DNA of 64,000 nt from Desulfoferula sp040751985 (GCA_040751985.1 JBFMFU010000017.1:3706-67705); one strand, 5' to 3'; positions 42,483-51,642 are shown, counted from the first letter of the stretch. The notes: generated from the sequence alone by a model not told the origin. Numbers and translations are program-made.

Positions 42483-43993
42483 CGTCTCTCCTTGCCCCGG
42501 CCCGGCCGCATGTCGCCGAAGGCCAAATAGCGCTGGTGGAAGCTCAGGGCCTCGCCCAGCAAATGCGGCTCGTGGCCGCCCCCCTCCCGGAGCGCGCGCT
42601 GATAGTAGTCCCAGAGCAAGTCGCGGTAGTCCGGGTGGGCGCAGTTGTTGATCATGGCCTCGGCCACCTGCCGGGGGGTGAGGGGCCGGGTGTCCACCAG
42701 CCCCTGCTCGGTGATGATCACGTCCACCGAGTGCTCGGAGTGGTCCACGTGGCTGACCATGGGCACGATGCTGCTGATGGCCCCGCCCTTGGCCGTGGAG
42801 GGCGTGACCATGAAGCTGACGGCGCCGTTGCGCTCGAAGTCGCCCGAGCCGCCGATGCCGTTCATCATCTGGCTGCCCATGACGTGGGTGGAGTTCACCT
42901 GGCCGTAGATGTCCACCTCCAGGGCCGTGTTCACCGCCAGCACCCCCAGGCGCGCAATCACCTCCGGCGCGTTGCTTATCTCCACCGGCCGCAGCACGAT
43001 CTTGTCCTTGTAGCGGGGCAGCTCGTTAAAGAACCGGTCCCGGGCCCGCGCGCTCAGGGTCAGGGCCGCGCCCGAGGCCGCGCGCACCTTGCCCAGGTCG
43101 ATCAGGTCCAGCACCGTGTCCTGCAGCACCTCGGAGTAGATGGACAGCTCGCTGAAGAAGTCGTCATCCACAAAGCCGGCGAGCACCGCGTTGGCCACGT
43201 CGCCCACCCCGGACTGCCAGGGCAGGCCCTTGGGCAGCCGGCCGCGCCGCACCTGGTGGCGCACGAAGTCCAGGAGCTGCTCGGCGATCAGTAGCGCCAC
43301 CTCGTCGGGCTCGGAGAAGAAGGCGCAGGTGTCGGCCTCCTGGCTGTAGACCACGGCCACCACCTTGGCCGGGTCCAGGGCGATGAAAGGCTTGCCGATG
43401 CGGTCGCCGGCCCGGTAGATGGGGATGGGCATGCGGTACGGCGGGTCCTCGGGCATGTAGATGTCGTGGATGCCCTCCAGCTCCGGCGGGTCCGCGTCGC
43501 AGATCTCCAGGATCACCTTCTCGGCCTTGGCCAAATAGCTGGGCGTGTTGCCCACGCTCAGGGTGGGGATCAGGTGGCCCTGTTCGGTGACCGCCGCCGC
43601 CTCCACCACCGCCACCTGCACCGGACCCCACTCCCCGGCCCGCACCGCCGCCGACAGGCCCGAGAGGTGGTCGTCCTTGAACAGGATCTCGCCGCGGTTG
43701 ATGGCCTCGCGCATGCTGCGGTCGCTCATGTAGGGCCGCCGCCAGTTCACCAGCCCGGCCCGGGCCAGCACGCCGTCCACCGCGTCGCCGGTGCTGGCCC
43801 CGGCGAACAGGTTGATCTTGAGCCTCTCGCCGGCCTCGGCCCGCTTCACCAGCTCGGCCGGGATCAGCTTGGGGTAGCCGGCGGTGAAGCCGGAGATGAA
43901 AACGTTGCAGCCGTCGGTGATGTGCTGGGCGGCCTCGGCCGGGGTGGTTATCTTGTCCCGCAGGGGGGCGTAGCGTATGCGTTGCTCTGGCAT
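42479..43993 (-). CDS. Acetyl-CoA hydrolase/transferase family, SucC/Ach1-AarC type
   Basis: 504 residues. DGCNVFISGFTAGYPKLIP begins the first domain; NTALEVDIYGQVNSTHVMG and GIGGSGDFERNGA are the conserved segments of the AarC/Ach1 subgroup, the former including the Glu expected to carry CoA as a thioester. The group transfers CoA between acetate, succinate and propionate. ATG at 43993 is chosen; a longer frame upstream does not look like protein. Coupled to the downstream alpha/beta hydrolase gene. Likely donor/acceptor pair cannot be read. Confidence 0.88.
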   Translation of the reverse strand: MPEQRIRYAPLRDKITTPAEAAQHITDGCNVFISGFTAGYPKLIPAELVKRAEAGERLKINLFAGASTGDAVDGVLARAGLVNWRRPYMSDRSMREAINRGEILFKDDHLSGLSAAVRAGEWGPVQVAVVEAAAVTEQGHLIPTLSVGNTPSYLAKAEKVILEICDADPPELEGIHDIYMPEDPPYRMPIPIYRAGDRIGKPFIALDPAKVVAVVYSQEADTCAFFSEPDEVALLIAEQLLDFVRHQVRRGRLPKGLPWQSGVGDVANAVLAGFVDDDFFSELSIYSEVLQDTVLDLIDLGKVRAASGAALTLSARARDRFFNELPRYKDKIVLRPVEISNAPEVIARLGVLAVNTALEVDIYGQVNSTHVMGSQMMNGIGGSGDFERNGAVSFMVTPSTAKGGAISSIVPMVSHVDHSEHSVDVIITEQGLVDTRPLTPRQVAEAMINNCAHPDYRDLLWDYYQRALREGGGHEPHLLGEALSFHQRYLAFGDMRPGRGKERR

Positions 43994-44152
43994 GGTGCTC
44001 TCACTCTCGCTTCTGGTAATAGCAAGCGCCGTATTTTGATTTAGGCTAGCACAGGCCAGAGGCGGCGGCGAGAGGCGCAAAGGCACGACCGGGGGGCGGG
44101 GGTAAGGAGGGTTGGAAGGTTTTTGGGAGTCAGGCAGGAAAGGTCTTTTCTG

Positions 44153-44316
44153 GGGTGGCCTGGGCAACTCGCTGCCCAGGTCGCGGAGCTTGAGCGCAGC
44201 GACAAGAGGTTCGGTACGGGGGTTGGGTTTTAACAGGCGGCCTGGGTAATCCAGGGCGGCCGGATTAAACCTCTTGTGCCTGCGGCACCCAGACAGCCGA
44301 GCTGTCTGGGCCACCC
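44153..44316. repeat. MITE-like element, copy 2
   Basis: Same ends (GGGTGGCC / GGCCACCC) and same internal palindromes as 24093-24224: CCTGGGCAACTCGCTGCCCAGG on the left and CCAGACAGCCGAGCTGTCTGG on the right, with CGACAAGAGGT in between. The middle is 32 bp longer. It lies in the 332-bp gap 43994-44325, whose remaining part holds nothing I recognise. Confidence 0.7.
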
Positions 44317-44325
44317 GCGGCACTA

Positions 44326-45189
44326 TCATTTTATATCCGCCATAAATATTTTCTTATCAAACAGCGGGAAATAAATATAACCAAAATTACGTTTCTTTTT
44401 ACAAGTAGCGTCGAACTTTAAATACTTAACGGCATCAATATTCACAACAGACGTCTTTTCATTTGCAGGTTCGAAAAAGAAATAATATTTAGAAGTTGCC
44501 CCAACGAAGATCATCTTTCCGGGTTCACCGCACTCTGGATTACATTTGGCATTAAAGCCCAAATAGTAGCATTTAGGGTCAATCAATTTACTAATGTCGC
44601 TATCTTTTTTTGCTGCAGTGTAAATCCACAACAAAGAAAGAGGTAATAATAATATTGCCCCTATCTTATATGGGTTATCAATGAGATCAATAATTTTATT
44701 CCCAAGCTTTGAATCAAGGATAATGATAAAAACGGCTGTATATAACATTATACCACTAAGATATAAAAAGTCATATCTATTTGGGGCAGTAGAATAAATA
44801 AAAGTAAAGAAAAGGTAGGCGCCAGTCGTGCCAAAAATAATAAACATTAACTTTGCACCGAAGCTAAGTTGTATTATTCGTTTATTAATAAAACTACTAA
44901 TCTCTTCTAACTCTTCAATGCTTTTTTCCTTTAAATTCTGCTTATCTATACCCTTTAGGAATAACTTGCGGAAGGCGCCAACCGCGACAAGGCAATACAA
45001 AATAGTAGGTATAACCACGCTCGTTACTAGCAGAAAAAAGTTATCAACGCTTGCTTGAATATAGTCGCTAATAGAAAAAAAATTAGATACTGCTATACCG
45101 AAAGAAGCGTAATAGTATTTTACATAAAAAAATCCACCAAAAATAAAAACGCCAGTCAGCATACTAGGCAGTAATACAGCGAACCGCAT
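44326..45189 (-). CDS. A/T-rich multi-pass membrane protein of unknown function
   Basis: 287 residues. Hydrophobic segments at about 5-24, 51-73, 111-133, 142-159 and 178-195 (five helices), then a soluble C-terminal domain of about 90 residues with four to five cysteines (CYYLGFNAKCNPECG, later TCKKKRN). AGGGGGGAG precedes the ATG at 45189. Base composition is far lower in GC than both neighbours, indicating transfer. No family recognised. It ends next to the MITE-like repeat and lies between two CoA-transferase-type genes. Confidence 0.65.
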   Translation of the reverse strand: MRFAVLLPSMLTGVFIFGGFFYVKYYYASFGIAVSNFFSISDYIQASVDNFFLLVTSVVIPTILYCLVAVGAFRKLFLKGIDKQNLKEKSIEELEEISSFINKRIIQLSFGAKLMFIIFGTTGAYLFFTFIYSTAPNRYDFLYLSGIMLYTAVFIIILDSKLGNKIIDLIDNPYKIGAILLLPLSLLWIYTAAKKDSDISKLIDPKCYYLGFNAKCNPECGEPGKMIFVGATSKYYFFFEPANEKTSVVNIDAVKYLKFDATCKKKRNFGYIYFPLFDKKIFMADIK

Positions 45190-45281
45190 CACTCCCCCCT
45201 GTTGATTTGGTGGTGGTTTAGTTTAGTCCTTTCCGTCCTCGGTGCAATTCATTTAAGGATGTTAACCTCGTGTGCGCCCCC

Positions 45282-47153
45282 CTACTCCGCCAGCGCCGGC
45301 TCCCCGGCGAACCAATGCTCCACCCGCCACACGCCGGGCTCGATGACGGTGCGGCTGTAGGGCCCCAGCTTGCCGAACACCTTGAGCATGGCCTTGTTGG
45401 AGCCGAAGGACACGGCCCAGAAGCCGGGCACGCCCTTGCGCTTGGCATAGGCGGTCAGGTGCTCCTGCAATATGGTGCCCAGGCCGGTGCCCTGAAACTC
45501 GTCGTGCACGGTGTAGGCCACTTCGGCCAGGCCGCTGGGGTCGCCCAGGCTGTAGCGGCCCACGCCCACGATCTTCTCGCGGCCCATGGGCCCCTTCGTG
45601 GCCACCAGGGCCATCTGCTGGCTGTAGTCCAGGTTCACCAGGTCCTGGGCCATGACATGCGGCAGGGCCCGCACCGGCCGGAAGTAGCGGTTGAACACCG
45701 TCTCCTCGGAGTGGGAGTAGAACAGGTCCTGGACCATCACCTCGTCGGTGGGCTTCACGGGCCGGATGTGCACCAGGGAGCCGTCCTTGAGGATGGCCTC
45801 GGCCTCGGCCCAGGCCGGGTAGAGGTCCGAGCCGCTGATGTAGAGCACCTGGTCGGGGTAGAGGTAGGCGTCGGCCTTGGCCTGGCTCAGGAGCTGGGCC
45901 CGGTGCTGGGGGTGGGCGATGTTGATCAGGGCCAGGGCCCGCTCGCGGATGGAGCGGCCGTGCAGATAGGCCACGCCGTACTCGGTGACGATGTAGTCCA
46001 CGTCGCCGCGGGTGGCGATGACGCCGGCGCCCTCTGCCAGGTGGTGCACGATGCGGCTGGTGGCCCCGTCCTTGGTGGTGGAGGGCAGCACGATGACCGA
46101 GCGGCCGCCGCGGCTCATGGCCGCCCCGCGCATGAAGTCCAGGCGGCCGCCGATGCCCGAGTAGAAGTGGTAGCCGGCCGACTCGCTGGAGACCTGGCCC
46201 GACAGGTCCACCTGCAGGGCCGAGCCGATGGAGACCATGTTGGCGTTCTTGGCGATCTCCAGGGGGCTGTAGACCTGGTCGCTGGGCAGGAACAGGAAGT
46301 TGGGGTTCAAGTCCACGTAGTCGTACATGGCCCGGGTGCCGATGCAGAACGAGCAGACCACCCGGCCGGGCAGGTGCTTCTTGTAGGCGCCGGTGATCAC
46401 CCCGTTCTCGATCAGTTCCATCATGGCGTCGCTGACCACCTCGGTGTGCAGGCCCAGGTCGCGCTTGTCGTTGAGGTGGCTCAAGACGCCGTAGGGGATG
46501 TGGCCGTAGCCGATGTGCAGGGTGTCGCCGTCCTGGATCAGGTCGGCCACGTTGGCCGCGATGCGCGCGCCCACCTCGTCCAGGGGCGGATAGGGGAACT
46601 CCATCAGCTCCTCGTCCGCTTCCACGAAGGCGTGGATCTGGCGCACGTGCAAAAAGGTGTTGCCCATGGTGCGGGGCATGCGGCGGTTCACTTGGGCGAT
46701 GACAATGCGGGCGTTCTCGGCCGCGGCGCGGGCCACGTCCACGCCGATGCCCAGGGAGACGAAGCCGTGGTCGTCCGGCGGGCTCACCTGGATCAGGGCC
46801 ACGTCCAGCTCCACCTGGCGGCTCTTGAACAGGGCCGGTATCTGGTGCATGAACACCGGCGTGTAGTCGGCCCGGGCGCTGCCCACGGCCTGGCGGGTGG
46901 AGGGGCCGATGAAAAAGGCGTTGTGGCGGAAGCGGCGGTCGAAGCGCTTGTCGGTGAACTCGGCCGCGTCCAGGGTGATGAAGTGCAAGAGTTGCACGTC
47001 GTGCAGCTCGTCGGCGCGCTCCATCAGGGCCGCCACCAACAGCCGCGGCTCGGCGCAGGCCGAGCCCACGAACACCCGCTGGCCGCGGCCCACCGCCTTC
47101 ACCGCCCGCGCCGCGTCCATCAGACGCGACTGATACAGCTCCCGCCAGGGCAA
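45282..47153 (-). CDS. Acetyl-CoA hydrolase/4-hydroxybutyrate CoA-transferase-like protein fused to a GNAT acetyltransferase
   Basis: 623 residues, TTG start with GGAGGACGGGT upstream. Residues 1-430 are a CoA-transferase of the acetyl-CoA hydrolase family (SGQVSSESAGYHFYSGIGGRLDFMRGA). Residues from about 465 are a GNAT domain: VHIRPVKPTDEVMVQDLFY, then EVAYTVHDEFQGTGLGTILQEHL with the acetyl-CoA loop Q-x-x-G-x-G and FWAVSFGSNKAMLKVFGKLG. This fusion is known in anaerobic Deltaproteobacteria. It is a second CoA-transferase-type gene within 2 kb; a link to the hydroxybutyryl-CoA enzyme at 10388 is possible but indirect. Confidence 0.88.
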   Translation of the reverse strand: MPWRELYQSRLMDAARAVKAVGRGQRVFVGSACAEPRLLVAALMERADELHDVQLLHFITLDAAEFTDKRFDRRFRHNAFFIGPSTRQAVGSARADYTPVFMHQIPALFKSRQVELDVALIQVSPPDDHGFVSLGIGVDVARAAAENARIVIAQVNRRMPRTMGNTFLHVRQIHAFVEADEELMEFPYPPLDEVGARIAANVADLIQDGDTLHIGYGHIPYGVLSHLNDKRDLGLHTEVVSDAMMELIENGVITGAYKKHLPGRVVCSFCIGTRAMYDYVDLNPNFLFLPSDQVYSPLEIAKNANMVSIGSALQVDLSGQVSSESAGYHFYSGIGGRLDFMRGAAMSRGGRSVIVLPSTTKDGATSRIVHHLAEGAGVIATRGDVDYIVTEYGVAYLHGRSIRERALALINIAHPQHRAQLLSQAKADAYLYPDQVLYISGSDLYPAWAEAEAILKDGSLVHIRPVKPTDEVMVQDLFYSHSEETVFNRYFRPVRALPHVMAQDLVNLDYSQQMALVATKGPMGREKIVGVGRYSLGDPSGLAEVAYTVHDEFQGTGLGTILQEHLTAYAKRKGVPGFWAVSFGSNKAMLKVFGKLGPYSRTVIEPGVWRVEHWFAGEPALAE

Positions 47154-47220
47154 ACCCGTCCTCCGATAGCGATAGAGATACCTTTAATAAATAGCACGGC
47201 GGCCCAGGGTCCGTAAACGT

Positions 47221-47300
47221 GGGCGCGCAGGAGGGGCCGGGCGGCCCGGGGGGCGCGGCGGGGGGCCCGGGGGGGGGGGGGGGGGCCGGCGGCAATGGGA
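47221..47300. other. G-rich low-complexity tract with a 17-G homopolymer
   Basis: Almost only G and C, with an uninterrupted run of 17 G at 47269-47285. It lies between the CoA-transferase start and the stop of the last tail-like gene. Could be G-quadruplex DNA, a hypervariable slippage tract, or an assembly/sequencing artefact at a join. Confidence 0.6.
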
Positions 47301-47338
47301 GGGGTGGGGAGAGGCCGGCGCCGCAGGTGGGGGCGGCG

Positions 47339-47536
47339 CTAGTCGGCCAGCAGGGTGCGGAAGATCTCTTTGAGGGCCTCCCGGCCTTGGTCCCAGTTCT
47401 TGGCTGCCTCCAGGGCGGCCAGGACGGCCTGGGGGCTGGTGGGGTCGCTGGCCACCAGCTTGCCGCTGGCCAGGTCCTTTTCCACCTTGGCCTGGTTCTT
47501 GTTCTGCGCCGTGGCGCTGGCGTTTAGGCTGGGCAT
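47339..47536 (-). CDS. Small protein, last gene of the tail-like operon
   Basis: 65 residues from ATG 47536. Predicted helical, starting MPSLNASATAQNKNQAKVEK and continuing DLASGKLVASDPTSPQAVLAALEAAKN. Begins three bases before the upstream gene's stop region (TAGTGATG), so it is coupled to it. No family recognised; small helical proteins of this size close many tail operons. Its stop is about 50 bp from the poly-G tract. Confidence 0.55.
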   Translation of the reverse strand: MPSLNASATAQNKNQAKVEKDLASGKLVASDPTSPQAVLAALEAAKNWDQGREALKEIFRTLLAD

Positions 47537-47538
47537 CA

Positions 47539-47973
47539 CTACACCGCCTGGATGGCTACCGGCTCGGCCCGGTAGGTTATGGAGTCGGCCACCTGCACCG
47601 TGACCAGGCAGGGGGTCTGGGCCACGATGGGCGCCAGGCTGCCCGCGCCGTGGGTCAGGGCCACGGCCTCCGCGGCGCCGTTCACCAGCAGGGTCAGGCT
47701 GGCCGGCGGGTCCTCCCCGGCCACGGCCACGGCCACCACGGCCTGGTCCGCGCCGCCGGAGGTGATCTGGGTCTTGTCCGGGGTCAGGGCACCGGCCCGC
47801 TTGGCCGTGAGCGCCCCGCCCAGGTAGTTGTGGGTCTCCGGGGTGGCGTAGGTCTGGCTCTCGGCCACGGTGCGGCCCGCCTGCTCCTGCAGGGCGCGCC
47901 ACTCGGGGGTGGCCGAGACTGAGAGCTCCAGCAGCTCGCCCGTGGCTGGGTCGTAGGAATGATAGAACAACAT
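47539..47973 (-). CDS. Tail-operon protein of unknown function, Ig-like beta-rich
   Basis: 144 residues. Starts MLFYHSYDPATGELLELS; the second half (ASLTLLVNGAAEAVALTHGAGSL, then LVTVQVADSITYRAEPVAI) has alternating strands like a small beta-sandwich, as in phage tail decoration proteins. Assigned to the tail-like unit by position and direction only. Confidence 0.5.
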   Translation of the reverse strand: MLFYHSYDPATGELLELSVSATPEWRALQEQAGRTVAESQTYATPETHNYLGGALTAKRAGALTPDKTQITSGGADQAVVAVAVAGEDPPASLTLLVNGAAEAVALTHGAGSLAPIVAQTPCLVTVQVADSITYRAEPVAIQAV

Positions 47974-47976
47974 GGC

Positions 47977-48837
47977 TTATATCCCCCTTGGCAGCATGAT
48001 GCCGATGGTGGCGACGCCCGCGGCGGCGCCCGCGACCGCGATGTTTATCTGCACCTGCGCAGACACGTTGGTGTGGCACAGCTTACGGGTGTAGTGGGCC
48101 TGGCCGGCCGCCTGGTTCCAGGCCGTGCGCGTAAGGTTGGCGTCGGACAGGCTGGCCCCCGCCGGAGTCACGCGCAGCTCGGCGGTGCCGCCGCCGTACT
48201 GCAGATAGCAGTGCAGCATGACGGCGATCTGGTGGTTCTGGAAGTTGGGCGCCGAGAGCCCCTGGTTCCAGGTACCCGGCGAGGAAGAGCCGGTGTACCA
48301 GTCCCACCAGGCGTCCATTGGCGTCCACCAGCGCCCGTTCATGGCAAAGGCCTGGATGTAGCCCGAAACGGTCTTGCAGAAGCCGATGACACGGGTGGCG
48401 GCGCTGCCGATGTACCAGTAGCCCAGGGTCTCGTCGTAGGTCGGGGAGGTGGTGCTGCCGCTGAACTCGGCGTCGGTGAGGGTGGTGCCGCCGCCGGCCG
48501 GCGGGGTCACGGTGCAGTACCACCAGTTGTTGTCGCCGGGGGCGCCGTTGGGGCCGGGGGCGTATTGGAGCGCCCCGGCCAGGGCATAGGGCACGCCCTG
48601 GATCAGCACCACCCCGCCGTGCACGGTGAGGTGGGTGGCGTCGTAGTAGGACAAAAACAGGCCGTTGTAGGCCGACAGCAGGCCGGCATCGTTAATGCCC
48701 ATGCTTTCGGCCGCCTCGGCCTTGTGGGTGCCGTCGTTGTTGTGCTCGGCCAGCACCAGCCGGTTGAGGGTGTCGTCCTTGGTGGGGTGGCCGGCGCCCA
48801 CCATCTCCTCGTCGTACTGGATGCGCAGGTCAGCCAT
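47977..48837 (-). CDS. Phage tail fibre/receptor-binding-like protein
   Basis: 286 residues. The N-terminus (MVGAGHPTKDDTLNRLVLAEHNNDGTHK) is the short alpha-helical/HNxDGTHK opening often seen in tail-fibre proteins of phages and gene-transfer-like particles. The remainder is rich in Gly, Thr and aromatic residues without clear domains (DNNWWYCTVTPPAGGGTTLTDAEF), suggesting a beta-rich trimeric fibre. It lies in the operon position expected for host recognition. Confidence 0.6.
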   Translation of the reverse strand: MADLRIQYDEEMVGAGHPTKDDTLNRLVLAEHNNDGTHKAEAAESMGINDAGLLSAYNGLFLSYYDATHLTVHGGVVLIQGVPYALAGALQYAPGPNGAPGDNNWWYCTVTPPAGGGTTLTDAEFSGSTTSPTYDETLGYWYIGSAATRVIGFCKTVSGYIQAFAMNGRWWTPMDAWWDWYTGSSSPGTWNQGLSAPNFQNHQIAVMLHCYLQYGGGTAELRVTPAGASLSDANLTRTAWNQAAGQAHYTRKLCHTNVSAQVQINIAVAGAAAGVATIGIMLPRGI

Positions 48838-48846
48838 CTTCTCCTC

Positions 48847-50052
48847 CTAGTAGTCCGCCCGGTCGCGGGCCCCGCCGGCCAGGCAGGCGCCGTCGGCCAG
48901 GGCCGCGCCGTCGGCCGGGTAGGCCTTGGTCTTATAAAAGCCGGTGTCCAGCAGGGTGTAGTTCAGGGCGCCGGCGTCCAGGTCCGGCTCCAGGCCCAGC
49001 ACCCGCACGATCTGGTTCTTGAGCGGCCGGCCCTCCTGGTCGCTGAGCCAGGACACGGACAGCAGGGCCGCATCGCCTTTTTCCAGGGGGATGTTGCAGA
49101 GGGCGTTCTCGCGGCAGGTGATGACCCGGCGCGGCCGGCCCAGCAGCTCCACCAGGCGGCCGGAGATGGTGGCCGCCACCGCGGCCTGGCGCACCCACTT
49201 CAGCTCCAGGGTGGAGCTGGCCAGGCCATAGAGGCCCTGGGCCTTGAGGTCCTGGGTGGCCAGGCCGTCGAAGCCGGCTTCGTACTCGTCCAGGGCGTAG
49301 TTGTAGGCAAAGTGCACCTGGGCCCGGTTGACCATCTCGCTGAGCTTGGCCGCCACGTTCACCTGGCTCAGGTCGCCCTCGCGCAGGGAGCAGGCCAGCT
49401 CCCCCTCCACCAGCGAGCCGGCCCCCAGGTCCAGGTACACCTTGAGGCGGCCGTCGCCGCCCTGCCACCAGGAGCCCAGGAAACTGCTCAGTAGCTCGGT
49501 GAGGGCCTCGCCCAGGCTGCGGGCGCTGTCCAAGAGGCCGGCGGCCATGTAGCCTAACGCCGCGGACCGGGCCCGGGCCCGGCTGAAGGAGGTGGCCTCC
49601 AGGTCCGCGGCCGCGGCCCCGGCCAGGCTCAGCAGCAGGTCGGCGGCGATGTCCACGGGGTTGGTTATCAGGGCGCCGTCCCCGTCCGCGCGGCCCTGGG
49701 CCCGCACCGTGATGGGCTCCTTTTCCCGGGCCTCGGCGCTGAAGGTGGCGGTGGCGATGGCCCCCCGGCCCTGGAAGTCGTGGGCCAGGTTCAGGGCGTA
49801 GTCCTCCGGGGCGATGACCTGGCCGTCCTGGTCGTAGAGCGTCACCGAGTTGCCGGCCTCCAACGAGCGCAGGGGGTGTCCGGCCAGGGCGTAGACGTAG
49901 GACCCGGTGTCCAGGCACACCGCGCTCCACAGGCCGCCGCTGCCGCCGCTGGTCAGGTCCCCCCAGACCAAGGGCAGGACCTGGCTGGGCCGGCGGGGGG
50001 CGCTGTAGTCCCAGGCGCGCTTGAGGGGTATCTGGGCGGTGAGGTCCAGCAT
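48847..50052 (-). CDS. Phage tail-like structural protein, 401 residues
   Basis: The ATG at 50052 overlaps the stop of the upstream gene (TGATG). Content is typical of tail tip or hub proteins: alternating beta segments (SVTLYDQDGQVIAPEDYAL), a helical middle (ADLEATSFSRARARSAALGYMAAGLL) and a LKNQIVRVLGLEPDLDAGALNYTLLDT end. No catalytic motif seen. Function is assigned from operon context and size, not from a named domain. Confidence 0.5.
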   Translation of the reverse strand: MLDLTAQIPLKRAWDYSAPRRPSQVLPLVWGDLTSGGSGGLWSAVCLDTGSYVYALAGHPLRSLEAGNSVTLYDQDGQVIAPEDYALNLAHDFQGRGAIATATFSAEAREKEPITVRAQGRADGDGALITNPVDIAADLLLSLAGAAAADLEATSFSRARARSAALGYMAAGLLDSARSLGEALTELLSSFLGSWWQGGDGRLKVYLDLGAGSLVEGELACSLREGDLSQVNVAAKLSEMVNRAQVHFAYNYALDEYEAGFDGLATQDLKAQGLYGLASSTLELKWVRQAAVAATISGRLVELLGRPRRVITCRENALCNIPLEKGDAALLSVSWLSDQEGRPLKNQIVRVLGLEPDLDAGALNYTLLDTGFYKTKAYPADGAALADGACLAGGARDRADY

Positions 50053-50579
50053 CACAGGGCCTTGAGGTTCAGGGTCAGGCGCTCGGCCTCCAGGCGGTAG
50101 GACACCACCCGGCCCCGGAAGCGGCGCAGATAGTCCCGGGCCAGGACGCCGGGGTAGCCGATGGTCAGCTCGCCCATGGCGCCCAGCAGGTTCTCCAAGG
50201 CCTCCAGGCGGCTGAAGGGCCGCCCCTGGCCGGCCGGGCCATTGGCCAATACCACCGTGAGGCTGCCCGGCTCCTCCTGGCGCAGGCTGGCCAGCAGCTC
50301 GCCGCTCAAGGGAGCCAGGGTCTCGCGCAGGCGGCCCAGGGAGAGCACCCGCGCCCCACGCTCCAACAGGCTCAGGGAGCCCTGGCCGGCCCGGCGGGCG
50401 CCGTCGGCCAGGAACGAGCCCTCGGCCCTGGTGGGCCGCACCAGGCCCAGCTGCTCGTCGCGGGGAAGGCGCTGGGCGTAGACCCGCAGGCCGAAGGCGT
50501 TGGTCAGGCTGAACAGCACCACCGGGGCCTGGTTGCGCTGGCGGCGGGCGCGGTGGAACTCCTGGCTCAGGCTAAACAT
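50052..50579 (-). CDS. Tail-operon protein, 175 residues
   Basis: Starts MFSLSQEFHRARRQRNQAPVVLFS; contains FGLRVYAQRLPRDEQ and a C-terminal FRGRVVSYRLEAERLTLNLKAL. Mixed alpha/beta, no signal peptide, no known motif. It overlaps both neighbours by a few bases, the packing typical of phage structural operons. Confidence 0.5.
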   Translation of the reverse strand: MFSLSQEFHRARRQRNQAPVVLFSLTNAFGLRVYAQRLPRDEQLGLVRPTRAEGSFLADGARRAGQGSLSLLERGARVLSLGRLRETLAPLSGELLASLRQEEPGSLTVVLANGPAGQGRPFSRLEALENLLGAMGELTIGYPGVLARDYLRRFRGRVVSYRLEAERLTLNLKAL

Positions 50580-51642
50580 CGGTGCGCACCACCTCTTGCA
50601 GGGACAGGCCCAGGTCCCAGCGGCCGCCCGGCCCCTGCTGCCGGTTCAGCTCCGCGCCGGGCAGGCAGTAGATGGTGTCGGCCGGGTTGTCAACAAAGGG
50701 CGTGAAGAAGATGGGGCTGATCAGGCCCACGCCGGGCTGGTGCACGGCCTGGATCAGGTCCTCAAAGCCGGCCAGGTCCGCGGCCCCCAGGCGGGCGAAG
50801 CTCAGCTCCAGATCCTGGGCCAGGCCCTGGCTGGAGCCGGCCAGCTTGCCCGCGTCGCTGGCGGTCAGGCGGCGGCCGGCCACCGTGGCCCGGCGGTAGC
50901 GGGCCTGGAAGGTGCGGCTGGGCTGGAAAAAGCCGCCCAGGTAGAACAGGCTGGCCCGCAGCAGGCCGTCGGGGTTGCCGGCGTCGGCCAGCTCCAGGCG
51001 CCAGTAGCGATAGGTCTGGGCCAGGAAGCAGACCAGGTGCGGGCTGGTGATGCCCAGGGCCTGGCTATAGGCCGGGCTCTGCCAGTCCGGGCCGTCGTCG
51101 GCCAGGAGGGTGACGCCGGCCTCCGCGCTCAGGTTGTGGTCGGCCAGCACCAGGGCCTGCACCTGCTGCGCCGCGCCCAGGTCGGCGCTCAGCCACTCGG
51201 CCGCGCAGCCGGTGGTGCGCCAGGCCGTGTCCCGGTCCCGGTCCAGCAGGGCGGCCGGGCCCTGGCGGCCCACGGCCAACAGGCTCCAGGCGTCGCCCAA
51301 ATAAAAGTCCTGGCCGGCGCCCGTGACCCACTTGACCTTCACCCCGTCGGCCAGCTCCAGGAGGCTGTCGGTGGTGGCCACGCCGCTGGCCTCCCAGCCC
51401 GAGGCGCTGGCCCGCCGCCAGCGGAAGCTGGCCTGGCCCACCTCGCTGCCCTCCTCCAGCGAGTCGATCTCCAGGCTGAACACCTGGTCCTGGTCGCCGC
51501 TGTGCTCGCCGTCGGCGTAGCAGACCGCCGCGCCCAGGGCCTTGGGCGCGGGCGTGCCCACCAGGCCGGGCTGGGCCGAGGACACCGCGAGCTGGGCCGG
51601 GTCCGTGATGAAGTTGTCGTACATGAAGCGGCAGCTGGCCAT
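50572..51642 (-). CDS. Phage tail-like protein with discoidin-like middle region
   Basis: 356 residues, first gene of the operon with GGAGGA upstream. The middle (ALLDRDRDTAWRTTGCAAEWLSADLGAAQQVQALVLADHNL, then YRYWRLELADAGNPDGLLRASLFYLGG) has the pattern of an F5/8-type C (galactose-binding) domain, common in tail proteins that contact the cell surface. No head, portal, terminase or integrase gene is near, so this is an isolated tail module: a remnant, a tailocin part or a cut prophage. Confidence 0.55.
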   Translation of the reverse strand: MASCRFMYDNFITDPAQLAVSSAQPGLVGTPAPKALGAAVCYADGEHSGDQDQVFSLEIDSLEEGSEVGQASFRWRRASASGWEASGVATTDSLLELADGVKVKWVTGAGQDFYLGDAWSLLAVGRQGPAALLDRDRDTAWRTTGCAAEWLSADLGAAQQVQALVLADHNLSAEAGVTLLADDGPDWQSPAYSQALGITSPHLVCFLAQTYRYWRLELADAGNPDGLLRASLFYLGGFFQPSRTFQARYRRATVAGRRLTASDAGKLAGSSQGLAQDLELSFARLGAADLAGFEDLIQAVHQPGVGLISPIFFTPFVDNPADTIYCLPGAELNRQQGPGGRWDLGLSLQEVVRTDV

